Shown in pieces: positions 1 to 5,890 of a DNA stretch of 6,814 bases; position 1 is the first letter of the stretch, and every line of letters begins with the position of its first letter. Source of the stretch: Planctomycetota bacterium (GTDB taxonomy: Bacteria > Planctomycetota > UBA11346); NCBI GenBank assembly GCA_013816415.1, contig JACDEN010000143.1, positions 1 to 6,814 of the forward strand, written 5' to 3'. The translations under genes were made by a program, and so were the position numbers. The notes under the pieces are model-generated. The model made no database searches. It was not told the DNA's origin and saw only the letters and a list, made by a program, of their open reading frames with translations.

Positions 1-615
1 GTCACCTTCAGCGATGTGCGTCCGCGCGTCGCGGTCCTCGGCAGCAAGACGCCACACTGCCTGTACGATCTGCTCCTGTGCCAGCAGCTGGGCGAACTCG
101 GCGGCGACATCGCGCTGGTGCTGTCCAACCATGAATCGCTGGGCTCCGTCGCCGCCCACTTCGGCGTGCGCTTCGCCTGCCTGCCGGTGACTCCCGACAC
201 CAAGACGCAGGTCGAAGTCGCGCAGCAGCGGCTGCTCGACGAGCTCAAGGTCGATCTGGTGGTGCTGGCGCGGTACATGCAGGTGCTTTCGCCGGAGTTC
301 GTCGCCCGCTGGCAGGGGCGCATCATCAACATCCACCACTCCTTCCTGCCGGCATTCGTCGGCGCCAAGCCCTACCACCAGGCGAAGCAGCGCGGCGTCA
401 AGATCATTGGCGCCACCGCGCACTACGTCACCAGCGAGCTTGATCAGGGCCCGATTATCGACCAGGACGTGGCGCGCGTGAGCCATCGCGACGACATCGA
501 CGAGATCATCAGCAAGGGCCGCAATCTCGAGCGCCAGGTGCTGACCCGCGCGGTCCGTTTGCACGTGCAGCGCCGCGTGCTCATCTCGGGCAACCGCACC
601 ATCGTCTTCTCCTGA
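1..615 (+). CDS. purU: Formyltetrahydrofolate deformylase, 5'-truncated by window edge
   Basis: PurU hydrolyses 10-formyl-tetrahydrofolate to tetrahydrofolate and formate in the cytoplasm, balancing one-carbon pools and feeding formate to PurT-type purine synthesis. The reading frame is open from base 1. The visible 204 residues are the whole formyltransferase-fold domain: a first beta strand RPRVAVLGSKTPHCLYDLL typical of PurU, then INIHHSFLPAF with the Asn (about residue 110) and His (112) of the Asn-His-Asp catalytic triad, then the Asp (148) in ELDQGPII. The C-terminal block KGRNLERQVLTRAV and the ending RVLISGNRTIVF also match the family. The family is about 280 residues long, so the missing part is the N-terminal ACT domain (about 80 residues), which lies outside the window. 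A GTG at 16 is only an internal codon. PurN lacks the SKTPHCL strand and the PurU-like C-terminus, so PurU is preferred. Confidence 0.95.
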   Translation, partial: VTFSDVRPRVAVLGSKTPHCLYDLLLCQQLGELGGDIALVLSNHESLGSVAAHFGVRFACLPVTPDTKTQVEVAQQRLLDELKVDLVVLARYMQVLSPEFVARWQGRIINIHHSFLPAFVGAKPYHQAKQRGVKIIGATAHYVTSELDQGPIIDQDVARVSHRDDIDEIISKGRNLERQVLTRAVRLHVQRRVLISGNRTIVFS

Positions 616-641
616 CCGCCGACCTCATCCATTTCGTCGCA

Positions 642-658
642 CCGCCGCATGGCGGCGG
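642..658. repeat. Short perfect inverted repeat between purU and the RpiR gene
   Basis: CCGCCGC (642-648) and GCGGCGG (652-658) form a perfect 7-bp stem around an ATG loop, in the 68-nt gap between purU and the regulator. No T-run follows, so it is not a canonical intrinsic terminator. It could be an RNA hairpin or an operator for autoregulation. RpiR proteins often bind inverted repeats near their own genes, but nothing here proves it. Confidence 0.4.
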
Positions 659-683
659 ACGTACCCGGAGCACCGCCCAGCCG

Positions 684-1622
684 ATGTCGAAGCGCCCAGC
701 CTATGATTTCCACGAGCGCCTGACCCGGGCGCAGCCGACGATGACGCGCAAGATGGCGCGCGTGGCGCATTACCTGTCGGAGCACTACCGGGAGGCCGCG
801 TTCATGACCACGCGCGAGCTCGCCAAGGCGGCCGGGGTCAGCCTCGCCACCGTGGTCCGCTTCCCGCTCGTGATCGGCCTCGCTGATTTCGACGAGCTCC
901 GCGACTCGGTGCGCAGCCGGGTGAACTTCGATCTCGGCGGCGTCGAGCGCCTGAAGACGCTGCCGGCCGGCCGGTCGTCCGGCGCGATGCTGCGGCGCGT
1001 GATCGAGGCCGACCTCGAGAGTCTGCGCGCCCTCGCCAGCAGCTTCAGCGAAGCGGATCTCGAACGCTTCGCGCACCTCATCCAGGCCGCGCCGCGGGTC
1101 ACCATCCTCGGCTTCCGGTACCTGGCGGCCGCCGCTGACTACTTCGCCTATATGCTGTCGAAGATCAAGTCGGGCGTCACCGCGATCACCCGCGGTGATT
1201 CGACGCTGTCCGACCGCATCCAGATGATGGACGACGATGACCTGGTGGTGGTGATCGCCTTCGCGCGCTATCCCAACGATCTGGTCGCGGCCGCAGGGCG
1301 CGTGCACGCGCGCGGCCTGCGCATGATCGCGATCACCGACAGCCCGATGTCGCCGGTCGCGCCGCTCGCGGATACCACGCTCTATGTGAAGACGGATATG
1401 CTGGAGTTCGTGGGCTCGCTGTCGGCGCCGACTGCGCTGATCAACGCCATCGTCTCGTATCTCAGCCTCCGTCTCGGAAAATCAGCACTGCGCCGACTGC
1501 AGGCGCTCGAGGAGGCGGCGAAGGCTGCGGAAATCTACCTGCCCGGCAGAGGCAGCGCGCGTCCGCCCGATTCGCTCCTCGAATTGATCGGCAAGACCGG
1601 CGCGCCTTCCAAGGCGCGCTGA
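684..1622 (+). CDS. RpiR/MurR-family transcriptional regulator (HTH + SIS)
   Basis: A 312-residue cytoplasmic DNA-binding regulator of the RpiR class, a family that senses phosphosugars and controls sugar catabolism. The N-terminal HTH_6 domain covers about residues 10-85, with the helix-turn-helix at TTRELAKAAGVSLATVVRF (42-60) followed by the family-typical GLADFDELR. A SIS (sugar isomerase) domain spans about 138-235 and ends in the usual IAITDSPMSPVAPLAD block. The SIS ligand region is atypical: the glycine-rich loop reads GFRYLAAAADY, and IAFARYPNDL stands where many members have a serine-rich ISYSG-type loop. A proline (61) lies in or beside the recognition helix. The ATG at 684 gives a normal family length. 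A GGAG at 667-670 is rather distant (13 nt), so translation initiation looks weak. The gene follows purU by 68 nt with no visible promoter and converges on the porin gene. Family assignment is firm. The effector and targets are unknown. Confidence 0.88.
   Translation: MSKRPAYDFHERLTRAQPTMTRKMARVAHYLSEHYREAAFMTTRELAKAAGVSLATVVRFPLVIGLADFDELRDSVRSRVNFDLGGVERLKTLPAGRSSGAMLRRVIEADLESLRALASSFSEADLERFAHLIQAAPRVTILGFRYLAAAADYFAYMLSKIKSGVTAITRGDSTLSDRIQMMDDDDLVVVIAFARYPNDLVAAAGRVHARGLRMIAITDSPMSPVAPLADTTLYVKTDMLEFVGSLSAPTALINAIVSYLSLRLGKSALRRLQALEEAAKAAEIYLPGRGSARPPDSLLELIGKTGAPSKAR
1600..1619. repeat. Perfect inverted repeat overlapping the end of the RpiR coding region
   Basis: GCGCGCCTT (1600-1608) and AAGGCGCGC (1611-1619) are perfect 9-bp arms with a 2-nt centre. 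They end just before the TGA stop at 1620-1622. In RNA this would fold with at least a 4-nt loop into a very GC-rich hairpin. No T-run follows, so intrinsic termination is doubtful, but it could stabilise the 3' end of the purU-rpiR message or assist factor-dependent termination. Confidence 0.4.
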
Positions 1623-1657
1623 AGCAGGAACGGTTCGTGGGCCATCGGCTATCAGCC

Positions 1658-1696
1658 AAAAACAAAAAAAACCCCCCGGTGTTTCCACCGGGGGGT
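1658..1696 (-). terminator. Strong intrinsic terminator of the porin gene
   Basis: ACCCCCCGGTG (1671-1681) and CACCGGGGGGT (1686-1696) form a perfect 11-bp stem. On the minus strand the loop is GAAA, a stable GNRA tetraloop, and the stem runs into a T-run of eight, a G, then five more T (positions 1671 down to 1658). It lies 26 nt past the porin stop. The plus-strand flank (cgctcat) is not T-rich, so the element works for the minus strand only and does not obviously terminate the converging rpiR transcript. Confidence 0.95.
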
Positions 1697-1721
1697 CGCT
1701 CATATCAGCCGTGTCTGCAGT

Positions 1722-2942
1722 CTACGGGATGATGATGATGCCTTCGATCGCGCCGATCCAGGCGTGGTCGTAGCCCGCGGTGGGAGCCGCGTTGTGCTCC
1801 TGGGTGTCCAGGTAGCTGATTTCGGCGTTGAGGCCGAAGTTGTTGTTGCGCAGCGGCTGGGTCAGCAGCGCCACCGTGTACTCGTCGACCACCCGGTTGG
1901 TGGTCGCGCCGACGCCGCCGCCGCGCCAGTCGGAGGAGACCTCCTGGAAATTCGCGGTGACCGAGGCGTTGTCCATGAACTTGTAATTCGCGAGCAGCGC
2001 CCAGCCCAAGTCCTGGGTATGGGTTCCGGCAACATGGCCGACGCCCGTCGCGGGACGCGCGCTGGTGGTGTTGCGGTAGATCACCTCTCCGGCGAACATC
2101 CACTTGGGAATGCACTTGATGGTCGCGTTCAGGCCGGTCTGGAAGACGTCGCCGCCGAGTCCGGCGGGCGACGGGCCATTGCTGCCGGCGTTCGGATCAT
2201 ACGCGAATTCCAGGTTGATGTTGTCCTGGTACTCGCCCTTGTTGTCCTTGTTGAAGCCCATGACCAGGTCGAGGCCGACCGCCAGGTTGTAGTTGTTGCG
2301 GGTCGCGGGGCGCGACACGCCGGTTCCGGTCGTACCGACCGCGGCGGTGTTGTTCCTGAAGCCGGCATTGCGCGCATCGAGCGGATTGAAGTAGCCGTTG
2401 ACGACATGGAACGAACCGCTGAACGGGCTGCTCTTGTCCGACCAGCCGATCGCGGTGCCGACGACGTCGTTGCCGTAGAAGTATGCGCCGACGATGCCGA
2501 AGTTGACGCGGTACAGGCCGGTGGGCTCGAGCGATTCCCACCCGAGGTGGTTCATGTACTTGCCCATGGTCCAGCTGAGATTGCTGCCGAGGTCGTAGAC
2601 GAAGTACGCTTCGCGCAGGTTGATCGCGCCGGGGAAGCTCGCGCCGGCATTCACATCCTGGTTGCCGAACCACAGGTTGATGCGGCCTTTCGCCTTGTCG
2701 GAGAGATTCCAGTTCACCTTGAGGCTGGCCATCGAGGAGAACTCGAGTCCGGTGCCGCTTTCTTCCTTGGCGGTGAGGGGGCCCGTGCCGGTCGCCTCAG
2801 GGGTCTCGGCGGCGGTGAAGATGGTGTCGACCCAGCCGCCGATGGTCACGGCGTCTTTGGACAGGCCGGTATCGGCTGCGAAGATAGGGGTGGCGGAAAT
2901 AGCGAGGGCGCCCAGGGCGGGCACGACGTAGCGAACGATCAC
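1722..2942 (-). CDS. Outer-membrane beta-barrel porin, BBP2/OmpL-like
   Basis: A 406-residue secreted beta-barrel protein, probably a diffusion porin in the outer membrane. The GTG start at 2942 is chosen because AAGGAG lies 7 nt upstream and because it begins a clean signal peptide: MIVRYVV, a hydrophobic stretch PALGALAISATP, then a cleavage site after IFA (residue 22) or the next Ala. The mature protein has alternating polar/hydrophobic strands rich in Gly, Asn and aromatics. A central block, REAYFVYDL followed by LSWTMGKYMNHLGWESLEP (about residues 110-140), recalls the 'tight beta strand plus G-K-x-x-x-x-x-G' signature of the BBP2 putative beta-barrel porin family. No coiled coil or SLH domain is visible, which separates it from SLH porins. 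The last residues are a run of four Ile and a Pro, not the usual aromatic. The gene is monocistronic: it has its own upstream region and a strong terminator. Substrate unknown. Family call moderate, outer-membrane barrel call strong. Confidence 0.82.
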   Translation of the reverse strand: MIVRYVVPALGALAISATPIFAADTGLSKDAVTIGGWVDTIFTAAETPEATGTGPLTAKEESGTGLEFSSMASLKVNWNLSDKAKGRINLWFGNQDVNAGASFPGAINLREAYFVYDLGSNLSWTMGKYMNHLGWESLEPTGLYRVNFGIVGAYFYGNDVVGTAIGWSDKSSPFSGSFHVVNGYFNPLDARNAGFRNNTAAVGTTGTGVSRPATRNNYNLAVGLDLVMGFNKDNKGEYQDNINLEFAYDPNAGSNGPSPAGLGGDVFQTGLNATIKCIPKWMFAGEVIYRNTTSARPATGVGHVAGTHTQDLGWALLANYKFMDNASVTANFQEVSSDWRGGGVGATTNRVVDEYTVALLTQPLRNNNFGLNAEISYLDTQEHNAAPTAGYDHAWIGAIEGIIIIP

Positions 2943-2949
2943 GCGGTTG

Positions 2950-2955
2950 CTCCTT
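2950..2955 (-). promoter_or_regulatory. Shine-Dalgarno site deciding the porin GTG start
   Basis: AAGGAG on the minus strand, 7 nt before GTG at 2942. The frame stays open upstream to an ATG at 3092, but that longer version would place about 50 Arg-rich residues before the signal peptide, and it has no comparable ribosome site. The GTG start is therefore preferred. Confidence 0.85.
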
Positions 2956-3071
2956 GATCGGTTGACTGGTCGGAACCGGCTATCCCCACACAGGATATCC
3001 AGCCTCATCGGGTAATCGCCGCGCGGCGTGTGGCGCCTGCGAACGACTATCGACCACCGATGAAGGCGGCG

Positions 3072-3099
3072 ACTATGGTCCATTTGGACCACTTACCAA
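3072..3099 (-). promoter_or_regulatory. Tentative porin promoter
   Basis: On the minus strand, TTGGTA (3099-3094, 4 of 6 to TTGACA) and CATAGT (3077-3072, 4 of 6 to TATAAT) are separated by 16 bp. Transcription would start near 3065 and give a leader of about 120 nt before the GTG. The boxes are weak, which would fit an activated or repressed promoter. The palindrome at 3076-3091 fills the spacer and touches the -10. Inference from consensus matching only. Confidence 0.35.
3076..3091. promoter_or_regulatory. Operator-like 16-bp palindrome upstream of the porin
   Basis: TGGTCCA (3076-3082) and TGGACCA (3085-3091) are perfect 7-bp arms around TT. This is the size and symmetry of a dimeric regulator site. 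TGGT...ACCA half-sites are known for GntR/FadR-type regulators, but other families also fit. It lies in the AT-richer part of the porin-trpE divergent region, over the tentative porin promoter. The binding protein is unknown. The RpiR protein encoded nearby is one candidate among many. Confidence 0.55.
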
Positions 3100-3110
3100 A
3101 CAATATTTGG
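3096..3110. repeat. Second small inverted repeat beside the operator
   Basis: CCAAA (3096-3100) and TTTGG (3106-3110) are perfect 5-bp arms around CAATA. A further TTTGG lies at 3083-3087, inside the main palindrome, so three TTTGG/CCAAA words alternate in orientation over 28 bp. They may be auxiliary half-sites for the same protein. Short arms of this kind can arise by chance. Confidence 0.3.
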
Positions 3111-3134
3111 GGCCTAGGAACGCAGCACTGACTC

Positions 3135-3140
3135 TATAAC
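3135..3140 (+). promoter_or_regulatory. Possible -10 box for trpE
   Basis: TATAAC matches TATAAT at five of six positions and would start a transcript near 3147, about 54 nt before the trpE ATG. No good -35 is seen at 16-18 bp spacing (the candidates read like cctagg), so confidence is low. The leader holds a TGGCC...GGCCA stem (3146-3165, with a CC bulge) but no leader peptide with Trp codons and no T-box-like structure, so classical trp attenuation is not indicated. Confidence 0.25.
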
Positions 3141-3200
3141 CCGGTTGGCCCCAGGACCCTGGCCATTGAATCCGCCTCCTCGAGCCCACGATTGCCGGCC

Positions 3201-4673
3201 ATGACCCCGGATCTCGCAGCGTGCCAGGAGCTTGTCCAGCAAGGATATAACGCGATTCCCCTGGTCCGGCGGCTGGTCGCTGACGAGCTGACGCCAGTCG
3301 GGGTTCTGGCGCGCATCCAGGAGGAACCCTACGCCTTCCTGTTCGAGAGCGTGGTCGGCGGCGAGCGCGTCGCGCGCTACAGCATGCTCGGGTTCGCGCC
3401 GCGTGAGCGGCTGGTCGGCGATCTGTCGCGGGTCGTGCTGCACCGCGCCGACGGCACCACCAGCGAGCTCGCGGGTGATCCGTACCAGGCGGTGCGCGCC
3501 TATCTGCGGCCGATCAGGAGTCCCCAGGTGGCCGGCCTGCCGCGCTTCACCGGCGGGCTCGTCGGTTACTTCGGCTACGATTCGGTACGGCTGGTCGAGC
3601 CGCTGCCGAACTGTCCGCCGGATCCGCTCGGCATGCCCGACGTGCATCTCATGCGCTTCGACACCGTGGTGGTGTTCGACCACAGCTACAATCATCTGCT
3701 GCTGATCACCCACCTCGACACCAGTTCCGGACGATCCGTTCCGGATGCGTATCAGGCAGCAGCCCTCGAGCTCGACCAGCTGCAGCGGCGTCTCGAGCGA
3801 CCGCTGCCGCCCAGCCTGGTCGAGGCGGTGCCCGGCAGGGACCTCACCTACCGCAAGCATACGACGCAGGCGGAGTACGAGAACTCGGTGCGCCGCATCC
3901 ACGAATTCATCCGCGCCGGCGACGCGTTCCAGGTGGTGCTCAGCCAGCGTCTGAGCGCGCCGTGCACGGTCACGCCGTTCCAGGTCTACCGCAGCCTGCG
4001 CAGCCTGAATCCGAGCCCGTACCTGTTCCTGCTGCGGCTCGACCAGGCGAGCCTGGTCGGCGCCAGCCCCGAACTGCTGGTGCGCGTCGAGGACAAGCGC
4101 GTCGCGGTGCGGCCGATCGCCGGCACCGCGCTGCGCGGCGCCACGCCCGAGGAGGACGAACGCCTCGCGCGCGAACTGCTCGCCGATCCCAAGGAGAGCG
4201 CCGAGCATGTCATGCTGATCGACCTCGGACGCAACGATGTCGGCCGCGTGTGCAAGCCGGGAACGGTCGAGCTCAAGGAGCGCATGGTGATCGAGCGCTA
4301 CAGCCACGTGCAGCACATCGTCAGCCACGTCGAAGGCGAGCTGCGCGACGATCTCGATGCGCTCGATGCGCTGCGCTGCTGCCATCCCGCCGGCACGGTC
4401 AGCGGCGCGCCGAAGGTGCGCGCGATGCAGATCATCGACGAATTGGAGCCGATCAAACGCGGGCCGTACGCGGGGGCCGTCGGCTACATCGACTTCCGGG
4501 GCAACCTCGACACCTGCATCGCGCTGCGCACGGCGATCATCGCGAATGGCGAGGTGCACGTGCACGCCGGAGCCGGCATCGTCGCCGACAGCGTCCCCGC
4601 GAGCGAGTACGAGGAGACGCTGCGCAAGGCGCGCGCGACTCTCCAGGCCATCGCTCGCGCCGACCAATTCTGA
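3201..4673 (+). CDS. trpE: Anthranilate synthase component I
   Basis: TrpE converts chorismate plus ammonia (from the TrpG glutaminase subunit) to anthranilate, the committed step of tryptophan synthesis. The 490 residues are normal for the family. The N-terminal domain starts with the usual Gln/Asn-rich segment then IPLVRRLVADELTPV, and holds FLFES (46-50), the counterpart of the LLES element that binds feedback tryptophan. The C-terminal chorismate-binding domain has RPIAGT (304-309), DLGRNDVGR (341-349), HPAGTVSGAPK (395-405), GYIDFRGNLDTCIALR, and AGAGIVADSVPASEYEE (456-472). These are catalytic and Mg-binding blocks, all intact. HPAGTVSGAPK and the Trp-site element favour TrpE over PabB. 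ATG 3201 is preferred; TTG 3192, three codons upstream, is an alternative, and neither has a strong ribosome site. No trpG follows: the next gene converges, so the amidotransferase subunit must be encoded elsewhere. Feedback inhibition by tryptophan is likely from the retained motif. Confidence 0.95.
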   Translation: MTPDLAACQELVQQGYNAIPLVRRLVADELTPVGVLARIQEEPYAFLFESVVGGERVARYSMLGFAPRERLVGDLSRVVLHRADGTTSELAGDPYQAVRAYLRPIRSPQVAGLPRFTGGLVGYFGYDSVRLVEPLPNCPPDPLGMPDVHLMRFDTVVVFDHSYNHLLLITHLDTSSGRSVPDAYQAAALELDQLQRRLERPLPPSLVEAVPGRDLTYRKHTTQAEYENSVRRIHEFIRAGDAFQVVLSQRLSAPCTVTPFQVYRSLRSLNPSPYLFLLRLDQASLVGASPELLVRVEDKRVAVRPIAGTALRGATPEEDERLARELLADPKESAEHVMLIDLGRNDVGRVCKPGTVELKERMVIERYSHVQHIVSHVEGELRDDLDALDALRCCHPAGTVSGAPKVRAMQIIDELEPIKRGPYAGAVGYIDFRGNLDTCIALRTAIIANGEVHVHAGAGIVADSVPASEYEETLRKARATLQAIARADQF

Positions 4674-4780
4674 GCTGGATCCGCCATTCGCACCCATCTG
4701 CTGCGTTGCCTCCTCCTAGCGTGCACGAGCACGCGTCGTCGTCGGACGCCTTGCATCTGGGCACGACTGGCGGATCCAGC
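4674..4780. repeat. 107-nt imperfect palindromic element between trpE and the convergent oxidoreductase gene
   Basis: Perfect 13-bp terminal inverted repeats, GCTGGATCCGCCA (4674-4686) and TGGCGGATCCAGC (4768-4780), enclose 81 nt whose exact middle is a second perfect hairpin, GCGTGC-ACGA-GCACGC (4719-4734). Between ends and centre the arms still pair in blocks: TCG 4688-4690 with CGA 4764-4766, CCCA 4693-4696 with TGGG 4758-4761, TGC 4699-4701 with GCA 4753-4755, GCGT 4703-4706 with ACGC 4746-4749. Near the centre CCTCCTCCT faces GTCGTCGTCG and pairs poorly. The element begins directly after the trpE TGA. It could be a REP/BIME-like or MITE-like repeat, or a bidirectional hairpin terminator for the two converging genes. 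No T-run and no flanking target duplication are seen. Confidence 0.7.
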
Positions 4781-4819
4781 GGGGTGGGCGTTGCTTTCGG
4801 AGGGAGAGAACTCGGTGGA

Positions 4820-5839
4820 TTAGCGGGCGGAAGTGGCTTGCTTGGAAGCGCGCGCCGGGCGCGCGGGGACGCCGGTCTTGGCGGACGCGTAGATCGCGTC
4901 CATCAGTTCCGACTGCACGATGCCGTTGGCGGGCGAGGTGTGCGCCGGCGCGCGGCCGAGGATGGCGTCGATGAAGTTGTCGTCGGGCGAGACGGACGTC
5001 GCGGCCAGCTCCGGCTTCTCTTCGCCATGGGGGCCGAAGACCTTGATCCAGCCGCCGCCCCAGCCGTCGACGTCGACGCGGCCGCGCTCGAACATGAAAT
5101 GCATCGAGGCTCCGTCGGCCACGCAATTGCCGCTGACCACGATGCTGGCCATGACGTTGTTGGCGAAGCGGATGTTGATCGAGGAGTTGATGTCCACCTG
5201 GCTGCCGTGGCGATCGACGAAGGCGAAGACCTCGGCGATGTCGGATTCGACCGACCAGCACAGGCTGTTGAGGATGTGCGCGCCGCTGTCGTAGGCCTGG
5301 CCGCCGCCGGAAAGCTCCGGCTTCAGGCGCCAGGTCCCCGCGCACAGCGTCAGCCAGTTCTGCGACAGGTAGCCGCTGACCAGCTCCAGCTTGCCGAAGC
5401 GCTGGGTGCGGATCGCGTCGCGCAGGTACAGAAGCGGCGCGCTGCATGAGGTATTGTAGCCGATGGTGAGGATCCTGCCGGTCTTCGCCACCTCAGCCGC
5501 GAGCGCATGGGCGTGTTCGGCCGAGGTCACCATCGGCTTCTCCATCAGCACGTGGCAGCCCGCCGCGAGCGCCTGCATGCCTTGGCTGAAATGGAGTGTG
5601 TGCGGAGTGACGATCACCACTCCATCGGGCTTGGCCACGCGGTACATCTCGGCCGGGTCCGTAAACAACGCGGGCTGGTGCCTGCTGCCCGAAAAATGCT
5701 TGGCCTTGAATGCGGCGAGGGCGGTCTCGTTGACGTCGCACAGAGCGACGACGTCGACGTCGGGATTCTTGCCCAGCTTGGAGGCGTGGCCTCCGGCCAT
5801 GCCTCCGCAACCGAGGATGGCGACGCGGATGGTGGTCAT
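4820..5839 (-). CDS. Gfo/Idh/MocA-family NAD(P)-dependent oxidoreductase
   Basis: A 339-residue cytoplasmic dehydrogenase of the glucose-fructose oxidoreductase/inositol dehydrogenase family, which oxidises or reduces a hydroxyl/keto group on sugars, inositols or their derivatives. The N-terminal Rossmann domain starts with VAILGCGGMAGGH (7-18) and has an Asp (35) at the end of the second strand, which suggests NAD rather than NADP. The hallmark EKP is at 100-102 (MEKPM), supplying the catalytic-site Lys. The C-terminal substrate domain has GGGQAYDSGAHILN (178-191), with the conserved Asp 184 and His 188 of the D-x-G-x-H motif. Length and motifs are complete. The ATG at 5839 has AAGGA 7 nt upstream (5847-5851). 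It lies 51 nt downstream of a TIM-barrel gene on the same strand, so the two are probably cotranscribed. There is no intrinsic terminator beyond the stop except the palindrome at 4674-4780. The substrate cannot be told from sequence. Confidence 0.93.
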   Translation of the reverse strand: MTTIRVAILGCGGMAGGHASKLGKNPDVDVVALCDVNETALAAFKAKHFSGSRHQPALFTDPAEMYRVAKPDGVVIVTPHTLHFSQGMQALAAGCHVLMEKPMVTSAEHAHALAAEVAKTGRILTIGYNTSCSAPLLYLRDAIRTQRFGKLELVSGYLSQNWLTLCAGTWRLKPELSGGGQAYDSGAHILNSLCWSVESDIAEVFAFVDRHGSQVDINSSINIRFANNVMASIVVSGNCVADGASMHFMFERGRVDVDGWGGGWIKVFGPHGEEKPELAATSVSPDDNFIDAILGRAPAHTSPANGIVQSELMDAIYASAKTGVPARPARASKQATSAR

Positions 5840-5846
5840 GATGGGA

Positions 5847-5851
5847 TCCTT
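5847..5851 (-). promoter_or_regulatory. Shine-Dalgarno site of the Gfo/Idh/MocA gene
   Basis: AAGGA on the minus strand, 7 nt before the ATG at 5839, within the 51-nt gap after the TIM-barrel gene. It supports this start and independent translation of the second cistron. No promoter-like pair is apparent in the short gap. Confidence 0.7.
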
Positions 5852-5890
5852 GCGGTGAGGGGTATTGAATGCGGGCCGTGGACGCGGTGA

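Noticed and set aside
1671..1696. The strong hairpin as a bidirectional terminator also serving rpiR
   Set aside because: On the plus strand the stem is preceded by A residues and followed by cgctcat rather than a T-run, so intrinsic termination in that direction is not supported.
1764..2957. Plus-strand open frame (about 397 codons) opposite the porin
   Set aside because: Antisense shadow: the porin on the minus strand has a signal peptide, ribosome site and terminator, while this frame shows only Gly/Val/Ala-rich sequence without motifs.
3017..3028. CGCCGCGCGGCG, a perfect 12-bp palindrome in the porin leader
   Set aside because: A self-complementary GC run of this size is common by chance in GC-rich DNA and has no loop or conserved context to support a function.
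2943..3092. N-terminal extension of the porin from an ATG at 3092
   Set aside because: The extra 50 residues are Arg-rich, would bury the signal peptide, lack a ribosome site, and would place the tentative promoter elements next to or within the coding sequence. GTG 2942 with AAGGAG is better.
3114..4697. Long minus-strand open frame (about 527 codons) opposite trpE
   Set aside because: It is the antisense shadow of a well-supported trpE in GC-rich DNA. Its translation is Arg/Ala/His-rich with no recognisable domain.
4674..4780. The palindrome as a transposon with target-site duplication
   Set aside because: The flanks (ttctga before, ggggtg after) show no direct repeat and there is no coding capacity, so insertion cannot be shown from this copy alone.
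3962..5449. Long plus-strand open frame (about 495 codons) across the trpE 3' half, the palindrome and the oxidoreductase gene
   Set aside because: It overlaps two confidently identified genes in other frames and has the low-complexity Arg/Ala composition expected of a GC-rich shadow.
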